From Prevotella sp. AGR2160 (lineage in GTDB: Bacteria > Bacteroidota > Bacteroidia > Bacteroidales > Bacteroidaceae), in the NCBI RefSeq assembly GCF_000424185.1, contig NZ_AUJK01000016.1, forward strand, positions 1 through 64,000: DNA of 64,000 nt. The letters run 5' to 3'. How positions within the stretch are numbered: the stretch's first letter is position 1; the number at the start of each line of letters is the position of its first letter. The position numbers and the translations under genes are program-made. The notes below the pieces were generated by a model, which was not told the origin of the DNA, did no database searches, and saw only the letters and a list, made by a program, of their open reading frames with translations. Positions 46,367-54,975 of the stretch are shown in pieces.

Positions 46367-46702
46367 TTACTTCTTCAACAGTTCATCAATATGCTCGAGA
46401 TAGTCGAGACTGTCATCGAGGAAGAAGCGGAGCTCCGGGACGATGCGCAGCTGTTTGCCGACATGCTGTCCAAGCTCGTAACGCAGCGTCTTCTCACTCT
46501 CACGGATATTCGCAATGATCTCCTCGCCCTTCTCACTGGGAAAGATACTCAGATAGGCCGTACAGATACTCAGATCGGGAGAGACACGGCAACGGGTGAC
46601 ACTCACCAGTGTGCCATGGGTCTTACTCGTCTGACGCTGGAAGATAAGAGCCAGCTCCTTCTGAAGGAGACGGGCTATACGGTTTTGTCTTGTTTCTTGC
46701 AT
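46367..46702 (-). CDS. rbfA: Ribosome-binding factor A
   Basis: Helps mature the 16S rRNA 5' end in the 30S subunit. The 111-residue protein has the KH-type fold with RQNRIARLLQKELALIFQ at the start and RIVPELRFFLDDSLDYLEHI near the end, the diagnostic C-terminal block. It sits between murI and the LolC/E-like gene. Confidence 0.93.
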   Translation of the reverse strand: MQETRQNRIARLLQKELALIFQRQTSKTHGTLVSVTRCRVSPDLSICTAYLSIFPSEKGEEIIANIRESEKTLRYELGQHVGKQLRIVPELRFFLDDSLDYLEHIDELLKK

Positions 46703-46750
46703 TGTTTTTTTCTTTTAATGGTTTCGACCCATTGTGGGTGCGTGGCCGCA

Positions 46751-46778
46751 AGTAGGGACATCATTTATTATGTTCCGT
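46751..46778 (+). repeat. Dispersed repeat R2, copy 3
   Basis: AGTAGGGACATCATTTATTA then TGTTCCGT. Located in the 76-nt gap between murI and rbfA, directly at the 3' end of murI. Confidence 0.6.
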
Positions 46779-47621
46779 TCAGCATTCGCCGAGATCGATA
46801 TGGCTCACGAGGACATCCTCCTTCAGGAAGATGCGGGCACTCTCCTTGAACTTGTCGGGATTCTCTGTCGTGAGATAACGGCACGTGCCGCCCTTCGTGC
46901 AACGGGCATCCATATCGCCGTGACGATGGAGATAATCCTTCAGACTCTCGGCGACATACTCGCCTTGGGGAACGATGCGCACGCCGGGCTTCACATATTT
47001 CAGAATCTTCGGCATGAGCAACGGGTAATGGGTGCAGCCAAGGATGATCGTGTCGATATCGGGATCCTGGCGCATGAGCTCGTCGATGCGCTTCTTCACG
47101 AAATAGTCGGCTCCGGGACTGTCGGCCTCATTATATTCGATCAGAGGCACCCAAAAAGGACAGGCGACGCCGCTGACCTTGATATCGGGCCAGAGCTTGG
47201 CAATCTCCATGTCGTAGCTGTGGCTCTTCACCGTTCCCTCCGTTCCGAGAAGTCCGACATGGTTGTTGCGGGTCAACTTGCCGATAATCTCTGCCGTAGG
47301 ACGGATAACGCCGAGGACGCGGCGCTTCGGATCGAGCTCAGGGAGGTCTTTCTGCTGGATCGTACGCAGGGCCTTGGCGGAAGCAGTGTTACAACCGAGG
47401 ATCACAAGCTGGCAGCCTTCCTCAAAGAGCTTGATGACGGCCTGCCGCGTGAACTTATAGACCACGTCGAAAGAGCGCGTGCCGTAAGGGGCACGGGCAT
47501 TATCGCCGAGATAGATATAATCGTACTCAGGCATGAGCTGACGGATACCATGGAGGATCGTCAGCCCGCCATAACCGGAATCGAAGACGCCGATAGGTCC
47601 GGGAGATGATGGAAGTTTCAT
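46779..47621 (-). CDS. murI: Glutamate racemase
   Basis: Makes D-glutamate for peptidoglycan. The 280-residue protein has IGVFDSGYGGLTIL (about 10-23, substrate Asp and Ser), the first catalytic Cys in VILGCNTASA (about 77) and the second in TIILGCTHYPLLMP (about 193). Length is typical. It follows the third skp gene by 6 nt, so it is co-transcribed with the outer-membrane assembly genes. Confidence 0.95.
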   Translation of the reverse strand: MKLPSSPGPIGVFDSGYGGLTILHGIRQLMPEYDYIYLGDNARAPYGTRSFDVVYKFTRQAVIKLFEEGCQLVILGCNTASAKALRTIQQKDLPELDPKRRVLGVIRPTAEIIGKLTRNNHVGLLGTEGTVKSHSYDMEIAKLWPDIKVSGVACPFWVPLIEYNEADSPGADYFVKKRIDELMRQDPDIDTIILGCTHYPLLMPKILKYVKPGVRIVPQGEYVAESLKDYLHRHGDMDARCTKGGTCRYLTTENPDKFKESARIFLKEDVLVSHIDLGEC

Positions 47622-47627
47622 TGGCTT

Positions 47628-48131
47628 TTACTTTAATATGCTCAGCAGCTGGTCGGTGACATCCACGCCATTCTGCGCATTGATATAAGGCAGCGTGCCG
47701 CGGTCGTTGTTGATGATGAAGGCGAGGCCCTGCTGCTCACCGATGCGTGCCAGGGCACTGTAGACCTTCTGTCGCAACGGTGCCATCGCCGCCTTCTCAC
47801 TCTGGTCGAGGAGCTTGCGGCTCTGCTCCTTGAAGGCCATATTCTTCATCAGCAGATCCTTCAGCTCCGCCTGCCGCTTGTCGCGGATCGACGGCGCCAG
47901 CGTGCTCTGCGTAGAGAGGAAATCCTCATATTTCGCATTGAACTCGTCCTCGGCACGCTTCAGCTCGGCGGCATACTGCTGAGAGAGCTGGTCCACCTGA
48001 TGACGGGCCAGAGCGTAACCGGCCACCTGCGGCAACACCTTCTCCATGGAGAAGTAGCCAAAACGAAACTGCTGCGCACTCGCAAGGAGCGGCAGCAGCA
48101 TCAGTGTGAATATTAAGATGAGTTTCTTCAT
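47628..48131 (-). CDS. OmpH/Skp-family periplasmic chaperone (third copy)
   Basis: 167 residues: signal peptide MKKLILIFTLMLLPLLASAQ cleaved after AQ (about 20), then FGYFSMEKVLPQVAGY and a long charged coiled coil (about 45-130) that in Skp forms the tentacles of a trimer holding unfolded outer-membrane proteins. It is 9 nt downstream of the second copy and shares little exact sequence with it, so the three copies are old duplicates. Confidence 0.9.
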   Translation of the reverse strand: MKKLILIFTLMLLPLLASAQQFRFGYFSMEKVLPQVAGYALARHQVDQLSQQYAAELKRAEDEFNAKYEDFLSTQSTLAPSIRDKRQAELKDLLMKNMAFKEQSRKLLDQSEKAAMAPLRQKVYSALARIGEQQGLAFIINNDRGTLPYINAQNGVDVTDQLLSILK

Positions 48132-48140
48132 CCTGTTTCT

Positions 48141-48626
48141 TTACTTCAGTTTGGCCTGAACCTTGGCAGTGACATCCTCTACCATCGGACCGGCATAGAT
48201 GGCTACGCCATCCTCGAAGATGTAAGTATAGTTGCCTGCCTTGCCGACAGCGTCGATGGCATTGCGGACCTTCTCCTGGATAGGAGCGAGGAGCTCGGCG
48301 CTCTTCTTCTGCAGCTCGTTCTGGCCGTCCTGGTAAGCCTGCTGGATCTTCTGGTTCAGCTGATTCAGCTCGTCCTCCTTGGCCTTCTTGGCCGTGGCGT
48401 TCATCGTGCTCTGAGCCTTCTGATACTCGTCGACCTTACGCTGGAGCTCGTCCTGCATGGCCTTGAGCTCGTTCTCCTTCTGCTTCTGGAGAGCCTGCAT
48501 GTCACCGTTAGCCTTTGCGACCTCAGGCATTGCCTGCATGATGGTCTGCGTGTTCACCTTTGCAAATTTCTGTGCGAACATAGTCATCGGTGCGCACAGC
48601 AACAACATCAAAATCAGTTTTTTCAT
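48141..48626 (-). CDS. OmpH/Skp-family periplasmic chaperone (second copy)
   Basis: 161 residues: signal peptide ending MTMFAQ (about 19), FAKVNTQTIMQAMPEVAKAN, then a Lys/Glu/Gln-rich coiled coil (about 45-115) and a closing beta strand block YTYIFEDG. The 90-nt gap before it contains a -7-like box and a GC hairpin (48669-48710), so it may also be expressed separately from bamA and the first copy. Confidence 0.9.
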   Translation of the reverse strand: MKKLILMLLLCAPMTMFAQKFAKVNTQTIMQAMPEVAKANGDMQALQKQKENELKAMQDELQRKVDEYQKAQSTMNATAKKAKEDELNQLNQKIQQAYQDGQNELQKKSAELLAPIQEKVRNAIDAVGKAGNYTYIFEDGVAIYAGPMVEDVTAKVQAKLK

Positions 48627-48668
48627 ATTTACTCTTTGTTTATAATTTACGTTTTTACTCGACGGCTA

Positions 48669-48710
48669 GGGGGCGGAGCCTGCCCCGCCGCGTTTTCGGG
48701 TGCAAATATA
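48669..48710 (-). promoter_or_regulatory. -7-like box and GC hairpin before the second skp gene
   Basis: Minus-strand TATATTTG (48710-48703) is followed by a GC-rich stem (GGGGC/GCCCC or GGCGG/CCGCC, 48689-48669). No good -33 is seen. The hairpin would lie in the leader and could also act as a partial terminator for the first skp gene. Confidence 0.4.
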
Positions 48711-48716
48711 ATGTTT

Positions 48717-49253
48717 TTATTTGGAATAACCTAACTTTTCGAGCACTTCATTACTAATATCTACCTTCGGAGAGCCATAGATGATGCCGGAGTTGCTGGC
48801 ACGGTCGATAATCAGGCTATAACCGCGGTTCTCGGAGATCTCCTTCACGGCATTGTAGATCTCTTCCTGGATAGGACTCATCAGGGCCTCACGCTTCTTG
48901 TAGAGCTCACCCTCGGGACCGAAGTATTTCTTCTTCAGGTCAGAGGCTTCCTTCTCCTTGTTCATGATGGCTTCCTGACGGCTCTTCTTCTGCTCCTGGG
49001 AGAGGAAGACAACCTCGTTCTGATAGTTCTTGTAGAGCGTGGCAGCCTGCTGGTTGAGGACGTCGACCTCAGCCTGCCATTTCTTGCTGACCTGATTGAG
49101 CTGCTCGTTGGCACGCTCATAAGCCGGCACGTTCTTCAAGATATACTCCATGTCCACAAGTGCGAACTTCTGGGCGTGGGCGTGGAAGGTAGAAAAAGCG
49201 AAAAGGCAAAGAAGGCATGCGATCTTTACCCCCCATACATTCAATTTTTTCAT
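48717..49253 (-). CDS. OmpH/Skp-family periplasmic chaperone (first copy)
   Basis: 178 residues: signal peptide ending AHAQ (about 28), FALVDMEYILKNVPAYERAN, coiled coil from about 50 to 130, and the C-terminal YSLIIDRASNSGIIYGSP. It is the longest of the three copies and the one next to bamA (48 nt away), so it is the best candidate for the main BAM-linked chaperone. Confidence 0.9.
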   Translation of the reverse strand: MKKLNVWGVKIACLLCLFAFSTFHAHAQKFALVDMEYILKNVPAYERANEQLNQVSKKWQAEVDVLNQQAATLYKNYQNEVVFLSQEQKKSRQEAIMNKEKEASDLKKKYFGPEGELYKKREALMSPIQEEIYNAVKEISENRGYSLIIDRASNSGIIYGSPKVDISNEVLEKLGYSK

Positions 49254-49300
49254 TTCCTTATGTTTTAAATTCTACACCTTATTATATAGTAGGTACATAA

Positions 49301-51943
49301 TTAGAATTCCTGTCCCAGGATGAAGTGGAACTGGCTGCCGCCCTTGCTGTAGCTCGTACCATTCCATACCTTGTCGAATCCGTAGCCCCAGTCGATACCC
49401 ATCAAGCCGACCATCGGCAGATAGATACGCACGCCGAGACCGGCGGAACGTTTCATGCTGAAGGGGTTGAAGTTCTTCGTGTCGTACCACGCATTACCAC
49501 CCTCGAGGAAGGCGAGACCATAGATCGTCGTATTGCCGAGGAGGAACGGATAGCGCAACTCCAAGGTGAAGCGGTCGTAGGCGTAAGCGTAATAACCCGT
49601 CGTGGGTGAGTAGCTGACGCTACCGTTGTCGTAACCACGCAGACCGATCGTCTCCTCACTGTAACCGGAGGAATAGCCGCTCATACCGTCACCACCGACA
49701 TAGAAGGTCTCAAACGGACTCTTCTTATACTTGTTGTAGTCACCCAACAAGCCGAGTTCGACACGCGTCATCAAGACGAAGCACTTCTGGCCACTGGTGA
49801 GGGCCGTGAACGTGCGGGCTTTGAACTTCCATTTGTGATACTCCACCCAGCGGTATTTCTCCTGCATCTCTGCCTCATAGGTGGCGCTCCGGCTGTTGAG
49901 GGCAAGCTTGGAATAATCCTTGCCGTCGAACTTGCTCCATGGCGGCGTGAGCGTCACGCTGGCCGTGAACTCGGAGCCACGACGCGGGAAGAGTTGGTTA
50001 TCCGTGGAGTTACGACTCAGCGTGATGTTGAAGTTAATGTTGTTGGCATTACCGTTCGTCATCAGGAAGTAGCTCCAGTTGCGCAGCATATAACGCTGGT
50101 AAGCGAGCTGCAGGCTCAGCGTGAAGTAATCATCGGGCCAACGCAGACGCTTACCCCAGCCGATGCTCACACCGAACATCTGGATATACTTGTCGGGATC
50201 GTAATAGTTCTCGTAACTGTTGCCGTAATAGCTGCTGCCGTAACCATACATATAACTATAATAGTTCTGCATGTAGGCAGAGTTATAATAGGTACTCGAC
50301 ACATCCGTCTGCTTACTGTAGTAAGCGCCGACATTGAACTGGATAGGACGCTTGCCGCCAAACCAGTTGGTGGAATAGTTGATGTTGTAGCTCTGATAGT
50401 AAGTACCATTGGTCTGCGCGCCGATGCTCAAGACCTCACCGTCACCGATCGGCATGATGCCACGGTGCTCCTTGTTCTTGTTGAACAGGTTTCGCATGGA
50501 GAAGTTGTTCAGCTTCAAGCCGACGCGGGCGATGACACCCGTCTGTCCCCAACCGAGGGAGAGCTCTACCTGGTCGTTGCTCTTCTGCACCAAATCCCAG
50601 TTAATATCCACGGTACCATCCTCGTAGTTCGGCTTCACATCGGGATTAACTTTCTCGGGATCGAAGTGACCCATGGAAGCGAGCTCACGGGCGGAACGCT
50701 GGAGGGCATCCTTCGAGAAGAGATCACCGGGCTTCGTACGGAGCTCACGTCGGATGACATTATCGTAGAGCTTATCGTTACCATTGATACGCACATGGTT
50801 GATATGTGCCTGCTGGCCCTCATAGATACGCATCTCGAGATCGATACTGTCGCCGACAACATTGACCTCGACGGGATCGAGGTTATAGAAGAGATAACCG
50901 TTGTTCCAATAGAGGTTGCCGACAGCGTCGTCATCCTCAGAGAGACGCTTGTGGAGGAGCTTCTGGTTGTAGACATCACCCTTCTTCATACCCAGGACGG
51001 CAGAGAGATAATCGGTGGTGTAGACGGTGTTGCCGACCCACGTGATATTGCGGATATAGTATTTCTTTCCTTCATCGACCTTCACCTTGATATCCACGTG
51101 CTTGTCATCATAGTTCCACACGCTGTCGCCAAGGATCGTGGCGTCACGATAACCGAGCTCGTTGTATTTGTCGATGAGGTTCTGCTTATCCTTCTCCCAA
51201 CGCTCGGGCGTATATTTCTTCGACTTCAGGAACGTGGAGAGCTTGCCGGCCTCGTGCGTCTTGGAGAAGGCGCCCTTGCGGAAGAGGCCACCCTTGATGC
51301 GGCCGTCGCTCAGATGGTCGTTGCCCTCGATGAAGATCTGATGGACCTTCATCTTCTCCTTCTTGTCGATATCGATATCGAGAATCACCTGGTTCTTGGC
51401 AGCAACATCCTCCCGCTCACGAATCTGGATATCAGCATTCTTGAAACCTTTATCCTCAAAATATTTCTTGGCGAGGATCTTCGCACGGTCAAGCATGTTC
51501 GGCGTCACCTGGGAGCCTTTGAGCAGACCGAGCTTCTTCTCCATATCCTCACGCTCGCTCTTCTTCAGACCGATATAATTGATCTGTGAGACTCGGGGAC
51601 GGACCTTCAGATAGATATGCAGATAAATCTTGTCGCCCACGAGGGAGTCGGCGGCAATCTTCACCTGTGAGAAGAGGCCATGGCGCCAATAGCGCTTCAC
51701 GGCGTCGGAGATCTCCGTTCCCGGCACCGTGACATGCTGTCCCACGGAGAGCCCGGAGATACCCGAGAGGACATAATCCTCATAGCCCTCGACACCGGAG
51801 ACGTTGATTCCTCCGATGACGCAGTCACGGGGCGTGCCGGCATAGGAGATGTCGGGATTGAGAATCTTGTCTTGTGCCACGGCGCCGATGGTGAAGCCCA
51901 TATCGACGGCGAGGCAGATTAACACCTTATTGATATTGTTCAT
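49301..51943 (-). CDS. bamA: Outer membrane protein assembly factor BamA
   Basis: Central subunit of the BAM machine that folds beta-barrel proteins into the outer membrane. The 880-residue protein has a signal peptide (about 1-24), five POTRA domains (about 40-440) and a C-terminal 16-strand barrel. The lid-lock motif of loop 6 reads GLRGYDNGSVS, the phylum's version of (V/I)RGF. The protein ends in FHFILGQEF with a terminal Phe. An exposed region at about residues 547-585 is very rich in tyrosine (14 of 37). uppS is 14 nt upstream. Confidence 0.95.
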   Translation of the reverse strand: MNNINKVLICLAVDMGFTIGAVAQDKILNPDISYAGTPRDCVIGGINVSGVEGYEDYVLSGISGLSVGQHVTVPGTEISDAVKRYWRHGLFSQVKIAADSLVGDKIYLHIYLKVRPRVSQINYIGLKKSEREDMEKKLGLLKGSQVTPNMLDRAKILAKKYFEDKGFKNADIQIREREDVAAKNQVILDIDIDKKEKMKVHQIFIEGNDHLSDGRIKGGLFRKGAFSKTHEAGKLSTFLKSKKYTPERWEKDKQNLIDKYNELGYRDATILGDSVWNYDDKHVDIKVKVDEGKKYYIRNITWVGNTVYTTDYLSAVLGMKKGDVYNQKLLHKRLSEDDDAVGNLYWNNGYLFYNLDPVEVNVVGDSIDLEMRIYEGQQAHINHVRINGNDKLYDNVIRRELRTKPGDLFSKDALQRSARELASMGHFDPEKVNPDVKPNYEDGTVDINWDLVQKSNDQVELSLGWGQTGVIARVGLKLNNFSMRNLFNKNKEHRGIMPIGDGEVLSIGAQTNGTYYQSYNINYSTNWFGGKRPIQFNVGAYYSKQTDVSSTYYNSAYMQNYYSYMYGYGSSYYGNSYENYYDPDKYIQMFGVSIGWGKRLRWPDDYFTLSLQLAYQRYMLRNWSYFLMTNGNANNINFNITLSRNSTDNQLFPRRGSEFTASVTLTPPWSKFDGKDYSKLALNSRSATYEAEMQEKYRWVEYHKWKFKARTFTALTSGQKCFVLMTRVELGLLGDYNKYKKSPFETFYVGGDGMSGYSSGYSEETIGLRGYDNGSVSYSPTTGYYAYAYDRFTLELRYPFLLGNTTIYGLAFLEGGNAWYDTKNFNPFSMKRSAGLGVRIYLPMVGLMGIDWGYGFDKVWNGTSYSKGGSQFHFILGQEF

Positions 51944-51957
51944 CGTCTTTGATTTTC

Positions 51958-52749
51958 CTATTTGTCTGAATGCTCGCAGCCTTTCTGAGCGTTGGCCTGC
52001 TGTGAGCCACCCTCCTCGTTCTCAATCTGCTGCTCCGTCTTGCCGTAGCGGCGCTGACGGTGCTGGTAACTCTCGATGGCCTTGTGGAGGTCCTCCTCCG
52101 AGAAGTCGGGCCAGTAAGTATCACAGAAATACAGTTCGGTATAAGCGATCTGCCACAGGAGATAATTGCTGATGCGCAGCTCCCCGCCCGTACGGATGAG
52201 GAGATCGGGGTCGGGCATAAACTTCGTCTCGAGATGGTCGCTGACCGTCTGCTCGGTGATGAGGGTGTCGAGGTCGGCGGCAGAGATCGGATGGCTCTCA
52301 TTCTTCTCCAGCGCCTCCCGGACGATGTCGCGGCAGGCCTTCGTGATCTCCCAGCGGGAGGAATAGCTCAGAGCGACGACCATCGTCATCTTCGTATTGT
52401 TCTTCGTATGCTTTATCGTCTCCTGCAACTTATCCTGAACGACCTGCGGCAGGCGGCCGATATCTCCGATGACGCGGAAGCGTACATCGTGCTTCATGAA
52501 GATCTCATCCTCGAGATTGGCCAGCACGAGGCCCATGAGGGCATGGATCTCCGTCTCCGGCCGGTTCCAGTTCTCCGTAGAGAAAGTATAGAGGGTGAGA
52601 TATTTCACGCCCAGGCGTGCGCACTCCGCAGTGATGCGTCTGACGGTGTCGACGCCTGCCTGATGGCCGTAGGAGCGGTCCTTGCCGCGCTCTTGGGCCC
52701 ATCGTCCGTTACCATCCATGATGATGGCGATATGCTGGGGTATATTCAT
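51958..52749 (-). CDS. uppS: Isoprenyl transferase (undecaprenyl diphosphate synthase)
   Basis: Makes the C55 lipid carrier used for peptidoglycan and for surface glycans, including the polyprenyl-phosphate sugars of the operon at 23.8-27.8 kb. The 263-residue protein has [17 protein letters not shown] (residues 6-22, catalytic Asp), [11 protein letters not shown], and [19 protein letters not shown] (about 192-210). The last 20 residues are a Gln/Glu/Asn-rich tail beyond the conserved fold. It starts 3 nt after the DUF6089 gene. Confidence 0.95.
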   Translation of the reverse strand: MNIPQHIAIIMDGNGRWAQERGKDRSYGHQAGVDTVRRITAECARLGVKYLTLYTFSTENWNRPETEIHALMGLVLANLEDEIFMKHDVRFRVIGDIGRLPQVVQDKLQETIKHTKNNTKMTMVVALSYSSRWEITKACRDIVREALEKNESHPISAADLDTLITEQTVSDHLETKFMPDPDLLIRTGGELRISNYLLWQIAYTELYFCDTYWPDFSEEDLHKAIESYQHRQRRYGKTEQQIENEEGGSQQANAQKGCEHSDK

Positions 52750-52752
52750 ACG

Positions 52753-53457
52753 TTAGAAATGATCATTATTACACGTGCGGCACTTGGCCTTGAAGCTGTA
52801 GGTCAGCGAGACCATGAGCAGCGAGAAGGAGTCGGTATTCTTGAAGAGTCCCGAACTCGTGATGCCGTAGGGATCTTTCACGCCGTCGAGCTGGTCGCCG
52901 GTGGTGAAGTGCATGCCCCAGGCGACGCTGAGGTTCGCTCTTGTGCCCATCTTATATTTGATGCCGAGTCCGAAGGGGAAGCTCAGCGACATGTTGCTGT
53001 CGCCGTTGCTGGGTTTGGCATTGGTGGCGCCGAGTCCGATGAAGACAAACGGCGTGAAGCGCTTGGCCCGGAAATAGTCGCGTCCCGTGCCATAGGGCAG
53101 GAAATTATATTCGTAAACCACACTGACATCGACCACTGTGGACGTGAAATCGTAATGGGCACGCTGCGTGACATCAGTTCCCGTATAATCGGGATACCAT
53201 GTCTCGGAATTATCACTGTTGCCTTTCAACTTGCCATAGGTCCCCTGCACACGGAGGGCGTTGCGGGGATTGAAGAGATAGCGCCAGACGAGACCGGCGG
53301 CGGGCTGCACATTTTTCACCAGACTACCGGAGAAATCGCCCTGATAGGTCATGGCGCCGACACCGGCACCGATCTCCATGCGGTATTCCGGCTCATCCTG
53401 TGCCTGCACGACGAGGACTGCGAAGAGACAACTGAGCAGTATAGCGAGTTTTCTCAT
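52753..53457 (-). CDS. DUF6089 outer-membrane beta-barrel protein
   Basis: 234 residues: signal peptide MRKLAILLSCLFAVLVVQAQ, then alternating beta strands with GAGVGAMTYQGDFSGS and FTPFVFIGLGATNAKP, the pattern of small outer-membrane barrels (DUF6089). The family is constant upstream of uppS-bamA in Bacteroidales, which suggests a role in envelope assembly, but it is uncharacterised. ATG 53457 is chosen as the start of the signal peptide. The C-terminus CRTCNNDHF is unusual in having a Cys pair after the last strand. Confidence 0.82.
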   Translation of the reverse strand: MRKLAILLSCLFAVLVVQAQDEPEYRMEIGAGVGAMTYQGDFSGSLVKNVQPAAGLVWRYLFNPRNALRVQGTYGKLKGNSDNSETWYPDYTGTDVTQRAHYDFTSTVVDVSVVYEYNFLPYGTGRDYFRAKRFTPFVFIGLGATNAKPSNGDSNMSLSFPFGLGIKYKMGTRANLSVAWGMHFTTGDQLDGVKDPYGITSSGLFKNTDSFSLLMVSLTYSFKAKCRTCNNDHF

Positions 53458-53470
53458 ACCGCCAAACTCC

Positions 53471-54820
53471 TTATTCCGTAAAATCCTTATTCTCAATCGT
53501 CCAGCCGCGATAATTCTGACGGTATTTCACGATCTGTCCGCTCTCGGCGTCAATGAACCACAGCCAGTTGCTGCTGTCACCGGCGAAGCCGTAGACGGAG
53601 GAGAGGGTGATGGGGCATGACGCGTTAAGATCCGTCTGCCACGTGATACCCTTATCTTTCGAGGTGAGGAGTGTCGTGGAAATCGTTCCGTCGGCATTCT
53701 CTTTCCGACAGAGGGCCTCAAGGTCGGAGCCGTAAGCCGTAGCGCTGACAGTGCCGGGGAAATACATTTGCTGGGAGAGGGTGCCGCCACTGTTGGTCTT
53801 GTAAGCGCGGGGCTGTCCGTAGACGAGTTCAAAGGGACGGTTGGCTTGATAATAGCCATACCAGCTGACGAAATGTCCGTCGGCCATTCCCGTGAGGACG
53901 GCAATGGTCATGTCGGCATTCGTCGTCGAGGGGATGAGGGCGAGGTTGGCATTCGTCGTTGGCAGCGAGTCAGTTGTCGTGCCGTCGGTAGCCAGGTTGC
54001 TGAGGAGCATGTTGCTGGCCGTCCACGTCTTCAGGTCTGTGGAGGCGTAGATCTGTCCGTTGTCATAGAGATAGACGGCATCATCGGTGGCGACGACACG
54101 CTTCCACGCGTCGGAGGAGAAAGTGGCGTTGGCGGGTGATGTCGGGATGATCTCCTTCCACGTCGTGCCGTCGTTCTTGTCGGTGGTGAAGAAGCAGAGG
54201 TCGGAGCCGTGGGTACCGGTGACGACCATCTTGTCGTCCCAGGCGAAGGCCTTCATGCCCTTGAGTGTCTTGAACGTCTCCACGGTGGCGACCTTCACGG
54301 TCTGATAGGCGGCGGAGTCCTGCCGATGGACATTGACCTTCACGAGATACTTCCTGTAGGCGGTACGGAGGATATTGAAGGCGAAGAGGTGACGGGGCTT
54401 GGCGAAGCTGATGGTATCGCTGCTGCTATAGGCCCGCATACTGTCGAGGACCTCCGCACGCTCGTTACCGTCGGCATCGAGGGGCAGATAGGCGGTGACG
54501 CCACTGGCCTCATTGGTCACAGAGATGAGAAGTTTCGAGGGATCAGTACCATAAGGCAGAGAGTCGGGGTTGTAGATCAAGCCCTGCGCCTGGTCGATGA
54601 CGAATTTATACTTCGTACCGGAAGCCGTCGTCGTATAGGTGCTGTCCGCTCCCGTAGAGGAAGTGGTATGTGCAAGATATTTGTATGTGGAGATACTAAA
54701 AGCCGTAATTGCCGTGTCGTCGGAATAGGTCGTCGTATCCTCATCGTCATTTCCCAGACAGGAGGAGAGGGCGAGAACGACAGACAACAGCGTTGCGAGC
54801 AATATAATCTTCTTATGCAT
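53471..54820 (-). CDS. DUF6242 lipoprotein
   Basis: 449 residues with a lipoprotein signal: hydrophobic LLATLLSVVLALSSC, with Cys21 as the lipidation site followed by LGNDDEDTT. An N-terminal Ig-like part (about 35-165) is followed by repeated blades such as MKAFAWDDKMVVTGTHGSDL and TWTASNML, consistent with a beta-propeller. It matches DUF6242, a Bacteroidales surface or periplasmic lipoprotein of unknown function. First gene of the minus-strand outer-membrane operon. Confidence 0.8.
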   Translation of the reverse strand: MHKKIILLATLLSVVLALSSCLGNDDEDTTTYSDDTAITAFSISTYKYLAHTTSSTGADSTYTTTASGTKYKFVIDQAQGLIYNPDSLPYGTDPSKLLISVTNEASGVTAYLPLDADGNERAEVLDSMRAYSSSDTISFAKPRHLFAFNILRTAYRKYLVKVNVHRQDSAAYQTVKVATVETFKTLKGMKAFAWDDKMVVTGTHGSDLCFFTTDKNDGTTWKEIIPTSPANATFSSDAWKRVVATDDAVYLYDNGQIYASTDLKTWTASNMLLSNLATDGTTTDSLPTTNANLALIPSTTNADMTIAVLTGMADGHFVSWYGYYQANRPFELVYGQPRAYKTNSGGTLSQQMYFPGTVSATAYGSDLEALCRKENADGTISTTLLTSKDKGITWQTDLNASCPITLSSVYGFAGDSSNWLWFIDAESGQIVKYRQNYRGWTIENKDFTE

Positions 54821-54847
54821 GATTACTTACAGAATGGTTTTTGTGTG

Positions 54848-54855
54848 CAAATTTA
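54848..54855 (-). promoter_or_regulatory. -7 box of the DUF6242-uppS-bamA operon
   Basis: TAAATTTG on the minus strand, 27 nt before the ATG; no consensus -33. Confidence 0.5.
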
Positions 54856-54910
54856 CAGATTATTATTCAAAAAACACGCTATCCGCCCTTTTTATTACGC
54901 AAATTTAATA

Positions 54911-54944
54911 CAAAAAGGCCCGGTGAGCATCAACTCACCGGGCC
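54911..54944 (-). terminator. pckA terminator
   Basis: Perfect 11-bp stem GGCCCGGTGAG/CTCACCGGGCC (54917-54927, 54934-54944) with a 6-nt loop, followed on the minus strand by five T (54916-54912). Confidence 0.88.
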
Positions 54945-54975
54945 AATTATGTTCGTTTTGATATAATCTTAACGA

